DNA from: Candidatus Jettenia caeni
GTDB taxonomy: Bacteria; Planctomycetota; Brocadiia; Brocadiales; Brocadiaceae
Direction of reading: 5' to 3'
NCBI GenBank assembly: GCA_000296795.1
Contig: BAFH01000002.1
Location: 342,686-406,685 of the forward strand
DNA: 64,000 nucleotides
Shown here: in pieces, positions 44,663 to 54,301 of the stretch
Layout: each line of letters opens with the position of its first letter
How positions within the stretch are numbered: position 1 is the first letter of the stretch
Translations under genes and position numbers: made by a program
Notes under the pieces: model-generated
The model's database searches: none
The model's input: only the letters and a program-made list of their open reading frames with translations
Told to the model about the DNA's origin: nothing

Positions 44663-45718
44663 TTATGTATACTTATTTATGAAATCCAATCCCACCTTTG
44701 CGACCCTTTCTGGCTTTATTGCTGTCATGCATCGATGATCTTTCGGACATACCTTGCGATGGCAGGCAAGGCAATCCACATCGGCTCTGATAACTTGTCC
44801 TATCTCTGCCGGAGAATCTGTATACCGTGGATCGTTTGGCCCCATCAGGGTTACCACAGGCCTTTTGAAGGCAACAGCGATATGGCGAGGGCCGGAATCA
44901 ACGGTTATCAACAAGGCACATCTTTTTATGATCGCTTTAAGGACATCCAGAGACTTAATCTCGTTTCCCAGATTTATCAATTTTGATTTTGCTGCATGCT
45001 CAATATCCCTGGCTAATTTTATTTCTTGCGGTGCACAGACAATGGCTATATTGCAGTCCGATTGTTTCTTTATGAGATCTGCCGTTTCGGCAAATCCCTC
45101 CGGTGTCCAGCATTTTGAAGAACCATATGCCGCACCCGGATTTAACAAGATAAGGGGAAGATCATTCTTAAGTTTGAACTTCTCACATATTTCATCCACA
45201 CGATGCTGGCATTCCTGGCTCAGAAACAATTCCAATTCTTTTGAGCGTACCTTACAACCAATCTCTGTACACAGATGCAGGTAATAGTCCGCCATATAGG
45301 TTGGACAAAAATGCCCATTCTCATAAAGCCTGCCTAACGTGTCGGTTAATAGCCATGAGCGCGCATCTCGTTTATAACCGATACGCCGTTTCACACCAGC
45401 AAGCCAAAACATGAGTGCGGAGCTGAAAGAATTCGGAAACAAAAAGCCAAGGTCGTACTTTTTGGCTCTTAGTTCTTTTATAAAAGAAATATACTGCATA
45501 CCCTTAAGGTGTTGTTCTTTTGAGTCTAAAGGAATTACGGCATCAAACCAGGGAGCGCCTTCAATAAGCCTTTGTACATAAGATTTCAGAATAATCGTTA
45601 TTTTTGCCTGAGGAAAATTTTCCCGAATACACCGGAAGGCAGGGGTTGCCATAACAACATCACCTACCCAGTTGGGAGAACGGATAATAATATTATTTAC
45701 TTTGGTAGGTTTTATCAA
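44663..45718 (-). CDS. waaF: Lipopolysaccharide heptosyltransferase II-like (GT9)
   Basis: A 351-residue glycosyltransferase that adds heptose to the LPS inner core. It has the N-terminal IIIRSPNWVGDVVMATPAFRCI, the central LLNPGAAYGSSKCWTPEGFAE and the nucleotide-sugar site TVDSGPRHIAVAFKRPVVTLMGP, with a cysteine-rich ending CLACHRKVCPKDHRCM. The start appears to be TTG at 45718. It supports an LPS-bearing Gram-negative cell. It is divergent from the kinase gene at 45836. Confidence 0.93.
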   Translation of the reverse strand: MIKPTKVNNIIIRSPNWVGDVVMATPAFRCIRENFPQAKITIILKSYVQRLIEGAPWFDAVIPLDSKEQHLKGMQYISFIKELRAKKYDLGFLFPNSFSSALMFWLAGVKRRIGYKRDARSWLLTDTLGRLYENGHFCPTYMADYYLHLCTEIGCKVRSKELELFLSQECQHRVDEICEKFKLKNDLPLILLNPGAAYGSSKCWTPEGFAETADLIKKQSDCNIAIVCAPQEIKLARDIEHAAKSKLINLGNEIKSLDVLKAIIKRCALLITVDSGPRHIAVAFKRPVVTLMGPNDPRYTDSPAEIGQVIRADVDCLACHRKVCPKDHRCMTAIKPERVAKVGLDFINKYT

Positions 45719-45835
45719 CAGAACTCGTAGTAATAATTCAATTCCTGGATATTTTATATTGGTTTTGTAACGCTCAGATTTTACAATAATACCCTATCCA
45801 TTGTCAAGGTAAGCGATTGATAATTATACATTCTT

Positions 45836-48118
45836 ATGCTTTTTCTATTGACAGGGATTTCTTTTACTCCTCATAATAATATAAGATATTTGTTCTTCGT
45901 GAGCAATTCTGCAATGAAAGACGATGAACCAATATGGAACAGAAAAGAATCTATCAGAAAACCACACACATATATGCCACTTTACGAAATTATATCACTC
46001 ATAGGTTTTATCCTTGGAACCATCCTGCACATAGTGCTCTCCATCCTCATTGTACAACGAAAGCAGAAGACGAGAAGCGAGCTTATATTTCTCTTCCTGG
46101 TTATCAGTGTAGCTATGTGGCACTTTGGAAATACCGTCTATCTTTTTAGCTTTCTCTTATTTGGCAAGGACCTTGCTTCTGTTAATCTTGTCTCTGATGC
46201 AATTTCTTATATAGGGATTGGTTTTATGCCCAGCCTTCTCTTGCATACGGCAGTCTTGTTTCTTTTCGAGAGCAAGCCTCACATCAGGAAATCTTTGCAG
46301 TGGATTATTTTTTTTGGTATTTACCTTCCCGTCATTCCCTTTTCGGTAGTAATAAAAAATTTTATCCTATCAGGAGATATGCATTTAATGACAACTGCAA
46401 CTCCTTATATAAAGCCCTTCGTTGTATGGCTGATTATCTCGTTGTTTATTGCAGCAAATATCTCAAAATGGCTGGCAAAAGCGGTAGATGAAAAGGAAGA
46501 GCAGAAGTTCTACATGGCTATCTTTTGGGTGATAATCGCTATTGCAATATTTATTGGATTTACGGTACTCTTTGAAGGGAATAAAATCCGCTACGCCGGT
46601 GATTACCTGGTACTCGTTTCCATGTTGTCCTCAATATTCCCCAGTATTATTTTCTCTTATTATGTGTATCGATACAATTATATGGAATTTGTACTCCGCC
46701 GGAGTGTTTTTTATTCATTCCTTACTCTTATCCTGATTTGTCTCTATTATTTTGGGATAAAAAAATTGAGTAAATCGTTGGAGCAATATTATTCGGTAAA
46801 TGCAAAGATCCTGGAGCCTGTCTTTGTTATCAGTCTTGTATTCTGGTTTCCAACCCTGAAGGAAAGCGTACAAAAATTGTTTAGAAAACTGATATTCCAC
46901 CGTATTGCAGATAGTGAGTATTTGCTGAATGAATTAAGTCATGTCATTAGTACCGATCCTCTCGTTAATCTCGTAAAACTCCTTGAACATGTAGTTGAAT
47001 CTATCAAAAAGGCAACAGCTATTAAATCTACAAATCTCCTTCTTTTTAAGAGTGAGCGGATCCAGGTTATTGGCGATAAAAGATACGAACACATTAACCA
47101 ATCGGATATACAGCATATTGTACAGTTCTTTGCTAATGGTGAATTTGTTGTGCTCAATCGCTATGAGATAAAAGACGCCCTGATTATTAATGAAATGCGG
47201 CCAATAGATGCAATTTTCATTTTCCCCATATTTGTAAACCGGAAACTTACGGGTCTTTTAAGTTTAGGACGCGCCAGACGTGGTTTACCCGTTGCATCTG
47301 ATCATCTGGATCAATTAATGATTATTGCCAATGAAATCGGTTCTGCAGTGGAAAAATCGAAAATCATCGAAGAGAAACTTCATCTGGAAAGGAAGATATA
47401 TGAGAATGAAAAACTATCCAGCCTTGGACGCCTTTCTACAAGCGTAGCGCATGAAGTCAAAAATCCCCTCAGCTCTATAAAGGCTATTGTTCAGGTCATG
47501 CAGGAAGATTTAAAGAAAAACGATCCGTTACAGGAAGACCTAGCGATTATTGTCGATGAAATAGACCGGTTAACTAAGGTCGTCAATCAATTGCTGCAAT
47601 TTGCAAAACCGGGCAGTGTGATAAAAACCCATGTCAGGATTGGAGAAGTAATAAACTCGACACTGGTTGTACTCAGTAACGAAGCAAAACAAAATAAGAT
47701 TGTAACACAATGCCAAATCCCCGGCGACCTCCCATCAATCCTTACTGATAGAGGGGCATTGAAGGAGATATTTTTTAACCTCCTTCTTAATGCCATCCAG
47801 GCTATGCCTTCCGGAGGGAAGATACAGATACGCGCTGATTATATACCTTACAACCAAATGATCAAGGTAACGATCTCCGACACAGGCCCTGGCATACTGC
47901 AAGAGTGCATGCCAAAGATATTTGAACCTTTCTACACGACAAAGCAAACGGGGACGGGACTTGGTCTTTCTATCGTAAAAAAGAAGCTAGAGGATATGGA
48001 GGCTACTATTCATGTTGAAAGTAATGAGAATGGAGCATCATTTATTGTAAGTTTTCCCTTAGAAAAATCTATGCAAACACAATCTGCCACAAACGATGCA
48101 AATGAATCGCCCTTTTAA
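45836..48118 (+). CDS. Membrane histidine kinase with GAF domain (NtrB type)
   Basis: A 760-residue sensor kinase. About seven to eight membrane helices (residues ~45-345) are followed by a cytoplasmic GAF-like region (~370-510), a linker helix (EEKLHLERKIYENEKLSSLG), HisKA with STSVAHEVKNPLSSIKAI, N-box LKEIFFNLLLNAIQAM, G1 DTGPGI, F-box FEPFYTTK and G2 GTGLGLSIV. The H-box HEVKNPL and the sigma-54 regulator just 32 bases downstream place it with NtrB/AtoS/ZraS-type systems. The true start may lie further in, since no ribosome site is clear. The signal is unknown. Confidence 0.94.
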   Translation: MLFLLTGISFTPHNNIRYLFFVSNSAMKDDEPIWNRKESIRKPHTYMPLYEIISLIGFILGTILHIVLSILIVQRKQKTRSELIFLFLVISVAMWHFGNTVYLFSFLLFGKDLASVNLVSDAISYIGIGFMPSLLLHTAVLFLFESKPHIRKSLQWIIFFGIYLPVIPFSVVIKNFILSGDMHLMTTATPYIKPFVVWLIISLFIAANISKWLAKAVDEKEEQKFYMAIFWVIIAIAIFIGFTVLFEGNKIRYAGDYLVLVSMLSSIFPSIIFSYYVYRYNYMEFVLRRSVFYSFLTLILICLYYFGIKKLSKSLEQYYSVNAKILEPVFVISLVFWFPTLKESVQKLFRKLIFHRIADSEYLLNELSHVISTDPLVNLVKLLEHVVESIKKATAIKSTNLLLFKSERIQVIGDKRYEHINQSDIQHIVQFFANGEFVVLNRYEIKDALIINEMRPIDAIFIFPIFVNRKLTGLLSLGRARRGLPVASDHLDQLMIIANEIGSAVEKSKIIEEKLHLERKIYENEKLSSLGRLSTSVAHEVKNPLSSIKAIVQVMQEDLKKNDPLQEDLAIIVDEIDRLTKVVNQLLQFAKPGSVIKTHVRIGEVINSTLVVLSNEAKQNKIVTQCQIPGDLPSILTDRGALKEIFFNLLLNAIQAMPSGGKIQIRADYIPYNQMIKVTISDTGPGILQECMPKIFEPFYTTKQTGTGLGLSIVKKKLEDMEATIHVESNENGASFIVSFPLEKSMQTQSATNDANESPF

Positions 48119-48150
48119 AAAAATGATAAAAAGTATTCAATAGGAAACCT

Positions 48151-49530
48151 ATGGTTACGCCGTCAATATTAATTGTAGATGATGAAAAAGCTGCCCGTTA
48201 CGGAATGAGAAAGATTCTTCAAAAGGATAGTTACACAATATACGAGGCAAAGGATGGCGCCAATGCACTCCACATGATAAAGACATTACAGCCCGCATTG
48301 GTGTTTCTGGATATCAATATGCCGCAGGTCGATGGCATGAAGACTTTGGAAATGATCAATGCCATGAGGAATCCTCCCCTTGTAGTTATCGTTACTGCTT
48401 ATGGTTCTGAAAAACTTGCCGTTGAGGCTATGAAAAATGGCGCATACGATTACATTGCAAAGCCTTATGAGATCGATGAACTCCGGATTATCGTCAAAAA
48501 TGTTTTCGAGAGACTTGCCTTACAGGAAGAAAATGCCCGGCTCAGATCCGAAATAGATCGATTGGAGGGGATGGGAGAGCTTATCGGTCAAAGCAAACCT
48601 ATGAAAGATGTCTTTGATAAGATTGAAAAAGTCGGCACAACAGACGTTACCGTACTCATTCAGGGTGAGAGTGGCAGCGGAAAGGAGATTGTTGCCAGAG
48701 AAATTTATAAACGCAGTAAGCGCCGGAATGAACCTTTCATTATCATGAATTGCGCTGCAGTGCCAGAAACACTGATCGAAAGCGAACTCTTCGGACATGA
48801 AAAGGGCGCATTCACCGGCGCAACAGAAAGGCGCCTGGGGAAGTTTGAATTAGCCAATAAAGGAACGATATTCCTTGATGAGATCGGAGATATGAGTCTT
48901 AGTACACAATCAAAACTCTTGCGGGTATTACAGGAACAGAAATTTGAGCGACTCGGTGGTATAGAAACACTCGCTGTTGATGTACGAGTCGTGAGCGCTA
49001 CTCACCGCGATCTTGAGGAAGAAATTGAGGAAGGCAGGTTTCGGGAAGATCTTTATTATAGAATTAAGGTAGTAAACATAAAACTGCCTCCTTTGAGACA
49101 CAGAAAAGAAGATATCCCTCTTTTAGTAAACCGATTTATACAATACTTTTCTGAAAAGCACCAAAAGCATATCCTGTCAATTTCTCATGAATCGATGAAA
49201 TCTTTAGTGTCTTACAATTGGCCTGGAAATGTCCGGCAACTTAAAAATGTGATTGAAAGTTCTGTCGTTCTTTCCGATAGTGAAGTTCTTAACAACGTAG
49301 ATCTTCCGGAAGAGATACATCATCAGGATACCGCATTAGTATTGAAGAATATTGATTACAGCCTCTCATTCCGTGATGCGAAGAAGATACTTATAGAAAA
49401 TTTTGAACGCGATTTTATAAAAAAGAAATTAGAAGAATGTAATGGGAATATTAGCCGTGCCGCTGAAGCGCTGGATATGCACCGTCAAAACCTTCAGCAA
49501 AAAATACGAGAACTCCAGATAAACAAATAA
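48151..49530 (+). CDS. Sigma-54-dependent response regulator (NtrC family)
   Basis: A 459-residue activator. The receiver domain has the DDE acidic pocket, phospho-acceptor Asp in LVFLDINMPQVDG, VTAYG and the lysine in IAKPYE. The AAA+ domain has Walker A GESGSGKE, the sigma-54 contact loop GAFTGA, Walker B IFLDEIGDM and the arginine finger region. The C-terminal Fis-type helix-turn-helix ends NISRAAEALDMHRQNLQQKI. It pairs with the kinase upstream; target promoters are unknown. Confidence 0.97.
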   Translation: MVTPSILIVDDEKAARYGMRKILQKDSYTIYEAKDGANALHMIKTLQPALVFLDINMPQVDGMKTLEMINAMRNPPLVVIVTAYGSEKLAVEAMKNGAYDYIAKPYEIDELRIIVKNVFERLALQEENARLRSEIDRLEGMGELIGQSKPMKDVFDKIEKVGTTDVTVLIQGESGSGKEIVAREIYKRSKRRNEPFIIMNCAAVPETLIESELFGHEKGAFTGATERRLGKFELANKGTIFLDEIGDMSLSTQSKLLRVLQEQKFERLGGIETLAVDVRVVSATHRDLEEEIEEGRFREDLYYRIKVVNIKLPPLRHRKEDIPLLVNRFIQYFSEKHQKHILSISHESMKSLVSYNWPGNVRQLKNVIESSVVLSDSEVLNNVDLPEEIHHQDTALVLKNIDYSLSFRDAKKILIENFERDFIKKKLEECNGNISRAAEALDMHRQNLQQKIRELQINK

Positions 49531-49532
49531 AA

Positions 49533-49562
49533 AAGGGGAAAGATGAAATCTTTCCCCTTTTC
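49533..49562. terminator. Bidirectional intrinsic terminator
   Basis: AAGGGGAAAGAT and ATCTTTCCCCTT form a 12-bp stem around GAA with A and T runs outside, 3 bases after the response-regulator stop. It also lies 43 bases beyond the stop of the convergent coiled-coil gene. Confidence 0.9.
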
Positions 49563-49604
49563 AATTCACAAAAATACAAAATATCCTTAATTTCCGGGAT
49601 ATTT

Positions 49605-50459
49605 TTATTTTAAATTTTTTAATGCATTCTCCATTCTGGAAAGTAATATGCTTACTTCGGAAAGAGACATGGTAGGCGAAGTAACTCTCTCACGCAGTAA
49701 GGCAAATGCCTTATCCAAATCTTCAGCCGCAGATGAGTCCATAAGCGGAAAATGTGGCTGTTCTGATGTGGATGGAGTTTGTGAAGGCGAAGTTTGTGGG
49801 GTAGTGGAAGGTCCTTGCTCTTTAATCTTCGCTAATTCCTGCTCCAAAGCCTCTTTTGCCTTTTGAAGCTCTTCAACATTCTTTTTCTTTTCTGCAAGCT
49901 CCTGCTCAGCAAGCTTCTTTGCTTCGTTGCTATAAATGAGCTGATTTTTTAAATCTTCCTGACTCCTCTTCATATCAGCAACCTGCAATTCAGATTTTTC
50001 AGCACCCTTTTTACTTTCTTCTTCCAGAGAAGCAATCTGTTGTGTTAACCTGGCTCTCTCTTCCTCTATTGTATTCAGCTTGTTTTGTTGTTCCTGGATC
50101 GTATTCTGTAATCCGCTCAACTGCACTCCAACAGCGGCTTTAATGGCGCCAAAAGTGTCCACTTCCTTCTGCAGTTCGGCTACTTTTGTTGTCAGACCTT
50201 CTTTTTCTGAGGCACAGGTAACAAATTTCTCCTCAGTTTCTTTCTTTGCAAGTTCAACCTTATCTAAATTTTCCATCAATTCCGGAACTTTTAATACCTC
50301 TTTACGCCCGGCGCCAAGCTGCCTTTCAAGGGCATGTACCCGCTCTTTTTGTACTCTGTATTTTTCCGTAACTGATACTGCAAAACCAACACACAGCAAT
50401 CCGAAAAGACCTACCAATACAACCATAATAGCCTTTGCTTTTGTGCCACAACTAGACAT
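49605..50459 (-). CDS. Membrane-anchored coiled-coil protein
   Basis: A 284-residue protein with one N-terminal membrane helix (AIMVVLVGLFGLLCVGFAV). A long coiled coil follows (residues ~35-215; repeated KVAELQKEVD, LQNTIQEQQNKLNTIEEE and LAEQELAEKKKNVEELQKAK). A Pro/Ser/Thr linker (STTPQTSPSQTPSTSEQ) and a short helical end complete it. The function is unknown; a structural or scaffold role in the envelope is inferred. It is transcribed towards the shared terminator at 49533-49562. Confidence 0.8.
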   Translation of the reverse strand: MSSCGTKAKAIMVVLVGLFGLLCVGFAVSVTEKYRVQKERVHALERQLGAGRKEVLKVPELMENLDKVELAKKETEEKFVTCASEKEGLTTKVAELQKEVDTFGAIKAAVGVQLSGLQNTIQEQQNKLNTIEEERARLTQQIASLEEESKKGAEKSELQVADMKRSQEDLKNQLIYSNEAKKLAEQELAEKKKNVEELQKAKEALEQELAKIKEQGPSTTPQTSPSQTPSTSEQPHFPLMDSSAAEDLDKAFALLRERVTSPTMSLSEVSILLSRMENALKNLK

Positions 50460-50719
50460 TGGATACCCCCTTTTGGTGTATTTTAATAATGTTCTTTTAC
50501 CTTGAATCTATGAATATTCAAAAATAATTTTAGCTAAAAATTAGGTAGGCACCATAATAGCAAAAGGTTAATGAAGTTTCAAGTAAAATTGTTGTCCAAA
50601 TAGAGCTTGATTTTCCGAACGATATCGTAGCATAATACCGGACAGAAAATATCAATGAGTGCTTTTGTTACCGCAGTATAATTTCTTTTCCTTAACAACA
50701 TTATTTATCGGATATATAC

Positions 50720-53700
50720 TTGAGTAAAGATACTTTTATACACCTTCATGTCCATAGTGAATACAGCCTCCTTGACGGCGCCTGCAAGATAAGTGATCTT
50801 GTAGATAAAGCCGCACAGCTTAAAATGCCTGCCCTCGCCCTTACAGACCACGGAAATATGTTTGGCGCCATAGAATTTTATGAAATAGCCAAGTCGCGGG
50901 GAATAAAACCTATCCTGGGTTATGAAGCATACGTAGCAAAAGGAAGTCGTCTGGATAAGGAGTCGAGAAATGGGAAAGAATCTCTTAGCCATATCACTCT
51001 CCTTGCTGAGAATTACGAGGGTTACCGCAATCTTTTAAAACTCACAACCTCGGCATACCTGGAGGGTTTTTACTATAAACCACGGATTGATAAGGCACTC
51101 CTGAGAACCCTTTCCAAAGGGATTGTTTGTCTGAGTGGATGTATGACTTCAGAAATTAATCATTGCTTATTAAATAACCGTTATGAAGAAGCAATAATGG
51201 TAGCAAGAGAATATCAGGACATCTTTGGTCCCGATCATTTTTATCTGGAGGTTCAAAACAATAAGATTGAGCAACAAGCGGGATTGGTGTCACAAGCGAT
51301 CGAAATAGGGAAGGAATTGGGTATATCCCTGGTGGCAACGAATGATATTCATTACATGAACGCAGATGATGCGATGGCCCATGATGTTCTCTTATGCATT
51401 AATACCGGAAAACATCTGTCAGATGTACAAAGGCTGCGCTTTGGAACAAGTGAATTTTATTTTAAAAATCCCGGTGAAATGTACGACATCTTTCAGCATC
51501 TGCCGGAAGCCGCTGAAAACACTCTAAAAATTGCCGACCGGTGCAATGTGGAAATGCCCTTTGGAAAGATGCATCTGCCAAAGTTCATTGCACCACAGGG
51601 TATGGCCAACAATGCCTATCTCAGGAAGCTTTGTGAGGAGGGCGCAATCCGGAAATACGGTTCTCTTACGCAACAGGTTCGTGAACGGCTGGATTACGAG
51701 CTGCAGGTTATCGAAACTACCGGTTTTGTGGATTATTTTTTAATCGTTTGGGACTTTATTTATTTTGCCGTACAACATCGCATACCTGCTACGGGAAGAG
51801 GTTCCGGTGCAGGCAGTCTGGTCGCTTATTTATTAAATATTACCAACATCGATCCTCTCGAAAACGACTTGCTCTTTGAGCGATTTCTTAATGCAGAAAG
51901 AATTTCCATGCCTGATCTCGATATTGATTTCTGTGCGGAAGGTCGCGAAAAGGTTATCCAGTATGTAAGAAAAAAATACGGCGGGGATAGCAATGTAGCT
52001 CAAATCATTACCTTTGGAACAATGAAGGCAAAGGCCGTTATTCGCGATGTAGGCCGGGTAATGAATATCCCTTTGTCGGAAGTAGATAAAGTGGCTAAAC
52101 TTATTCCCAATACAATCAATATAACTTTAAAACAAGCCCTGGAGCAGGAACCTGCATTAAAGACACTCTATGAAGGCGAAAAACATATCCGTGAACTGTT
52201 CGATATTTCTAAAAAGCTGGAAGGATTATGCCGCCATGCATCAGTGCATGCAGCAGGTATTGTAATCTCAGATGAACCACTCACCGAGTATGTACCTCTG
52301 GCAAAAAGCGGAGACGTTGTTACAACGCAATTCTATGATGAAATATTGGTAGATAAAATTGGTTTGTTAAAGGCCGATTTTCTTGGCGTCCGGAAATTAA
52401 CCGTCATCGATAAGGCCATAAAATTAATTCATGAGACTACCGGGAAAGATATCGATCTTATGAAAATTCCTATGGACGATAAGCGGACGTATGAATTATT
52501 AGCCCGTGGGGATGTAAAAGGGATTTTCCAGGTAGAAACCAGCCGCGGATTCAGGGAATTGTTAAAAAAGCTAAAACCTGATAAATTTGCTGATATTTTA
52601 CCTCTCGTGGCCTTGTACAGACCAGGTCCACTGCAGAGCGGGATGGTAGAATCTTTTATTAACCGGAAACACGGAAGAGAAGAGGTAACGTATCTTCATC
52701 CTTCGCTGGAACCTCTCCTGAAGGAAACCCACGGAGTAATTTTATACCAGGAGCAGGTTATGCGTATTGCCAACCGCCTGGCCGGTTTTTCTCTCAACCA
52801 GGCTGACAATCTCCGTAAAGCAATGGGAAAAAAGAAACCTGAGATTATGGCAAAATTTAAAGACCAGTTCGTAAATGGGGCTATCGCATATGGGATTCCT
52901 GAAAAAACTGCAAGAAGTATCTTTGAACTGATGGAATATTTTGCAGGATATGGTTTCAATAAATCCCACTCCGCAGCGTATGCGGTAATCACTTATCAGA
53001 CTGCCTATTTAAAGACAAATTACCCTGTTCAGTATATGATTGCACAGTTGAGTTGTGAAAAAGAAAATACGGATAAGATTGTAGAGTATATTGAGGATTG
53101 CCGCCGGATGGGTATCGAGGTGATGCCTCCGGATGTCAACGAAAGTCAAAATGATTTTACTATCTCAGATGGAAATAAGATACGGTTTGGACTGGGAGCT
53201 ATCAAAAATGTAGGGGACAAAGCTATCGAATCAATCGTCCTGTCCAGAAATAAGGGAGGACGATTTACCTCAATCCTGGATGTATGCAAACGGGTTGATA
53301 TGCGGGTCGTTAATAAGCAGGTAATCGAATCGATGATCAAATCAGGATGTTTCGACTCGTTGCATGATAATCGCGCGCGGCTGCTTGCAGGGCTTGATAC
53401 AACTATGCAGATGGGAAGCGTAGCAAACAAAGATAGGCGTACCGGTCAAAAATCCTTGTTTGCTATCGACACCGATATGGATATGTTTGGGAAAGGCAAC
53501 CCGGGAAAAGACAGCGATACGAACCAATGGTCAGAAAAGGAACTGCGGCAAGCAGAAAAGGAGAGTCTTGGCTTCTACCTGAGCTCTCATCCCTTGCATG
53601 CCTATCATGAGAAAATCAAGCAATTATCCACCACGTCATCTGCAGAGGTATCGGAACTTTCTGAAGGAGATGAAGTAGTTATAGGGGGAATTATTACAAA

Positions 53701-54187
53701 TCTTCGGCAAAGTACTACAAAACGAGGCGACCCCATGCTCTATATTACTCTCGAAGATACGAAAGGCATAGTTGAGTGTATTGCTTTTCACAAAGAAACA
53801 AAGACGTATAAGCCACTATTCAACATAGATGAGGTTGTTTTTGTGAAAGGCCAGGTCGGCTTCCAAAGCACTGTCCCCACCGTACGGATAAAGGAAGTTA
53901 TTGCCGAAAAAGATGCATTCACACGTCTTGTTACATGCGTAGCCATTCGCTTTGATGCCTCTCATTTTGAAGAGACAAAATTCCTGCAATTAAAAGAGAT
54001 TATTAAGCTCCACAGCGGCACATGTCCCCTGTTTTTTACTATCATCACTGCTCAGGGTGCTTATCAAATCAAGACATCCCGTCAATATTTCATCTCAGCA
54101 ACAGATGCCTTCGTATCGCATATACAAGAACTCTTCGGTTCGGATGCGCTTCTGATAAATCAGACGGAATACGAAACAACGGCTTAA
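50720..54187 (+). CDS. dnaE: DNA polymerase III subunit alpha
   Basis: The 1155-residue replicative polymerase. The PHP domain starts with FIHLHVHSEYSLLDGA and LALTDHGNMFGAIEFY. The palm domain has GRGSGAGSLVAYLL and the catalytic aspartates in MPDLDIDFC. Later blocks include HAAGIVIS, PLVALYRPGPLQSGM and GYGFNKSHSAAYAVITYQTAYL, and the OB-fold part reads VIGGIITNLRQSTTKRGDPM. Full length. The start is a TTG. Confidence 0.98.
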   Translation: MSKDTFIHLHVHSEYSLLDGACKISDLVDKAAQLKMPALALTDHGNMFGAIEFYEIAKSRGIKPILGYEAYVAKGSRLDKESRNGKESLSHITLLAENYEGYRNLLKLTTSAYLEGFYYKPRIDKALLRTLSKGIVCLSGCMTSEINHCLLNNRYEEAIMVAREYQDIFGPDHFYLEVQNNKIEQQAGLVSQAIEIGKELGISLVATNDIHYMNADDAMAHDVLLCINTGKHLSDVQRLRFGTSEFYFKNPGEMYDIFQHLPEAAENTLKIADRCNVEMPFGKMHLPKFIAPQGMANNAYLRKLCEEGAIRKYGSLTQQVRERLDYELQVIETTGFVDYFLIVWDFIYFAVQHRIPATGRGSGAGSLVAYLLNITNIDPLENDLLFERFLNAERISMPDLDIDFCAEGREKVIQYVRKKYGGDSNVAQIITFGTMKAKAVIRDVGRVMNIPLSEVDKVAKLIPNTINITLKQALEQEPALKTLYEGEKHIRELFDISKKLEGLCRHASVHAAGIVISDEPLTEYVPLAKSGDVVTTQFYDEILVDKIGLLKADFLGVRKLTVIDKAIKLIHETTGKDIDLMKIPMDDKRTYELLARGDVKGIFQVETSRGFRELLKKLKPDKFADILPLVALYRPGPLQSGMVESFINRKHGREEVTYLHPSLEPLLKETHGVILYQEQVMRIANRLAGFSLNQADNLRKAMGKKKPEIMAKFKDQFVNGAIAYGIPEKTARSIFELMEYFAGYGFNKSHSAAYAVITYQTAYLKTNYPVQYMIAQLSCEKENTDKIVEYIEDCRRMGIEVMPPDVNESQNDFTISDGNKIRFGLGAIKNVGDKAIESIVLSRNKGGRFTSILDVCKRVDMRVVNKQVIESMIKSGCFDSLHDNRARLLAGLDTTMQMGSVANKDRRTGQKSLFAIDTDMDMFGKGNPGKDSDTNQWSEKELRQAEKESLGFYLSSHPLHAYHEKIKQLSTTSSAEVSELSEGDEVVIGGIITNLRQSTTKRGDPMLYITLEDTKGIVECIAFHKETKTYKPLFNIDEVVFVKGQVGFQSTVPTVRIKEVIAEKDAFTRLVTCVAIRFDASHFEETKFLQLKEIIKLHSGTCPLFFTIITAQGAYQIKTSRQYFISATDAFVSHIQELFGSDALLINQTEYETTA

Positions 54188-54193
54188 AAATGT

Positions 54194-54222
54194 TTGACCT
54201 GCCTCAATTATTGTGTTATAGT
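54194..54222 (+). promoter_or_regulatory. Sigma-70-type promoter upstream of the NDK gene
   Basis: TTGACC, a 17-base spacer and TATAGT at 54217-54222, 80 bases before the start. Confidence 0.6.
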
Positions 54223-54301
54223 TAAGTGTTTATTATTTATAATTATATGCTTATTCTTATATCATTAAATATCATTCTGAATCTTGGAGAAAAACAAATT
54301 T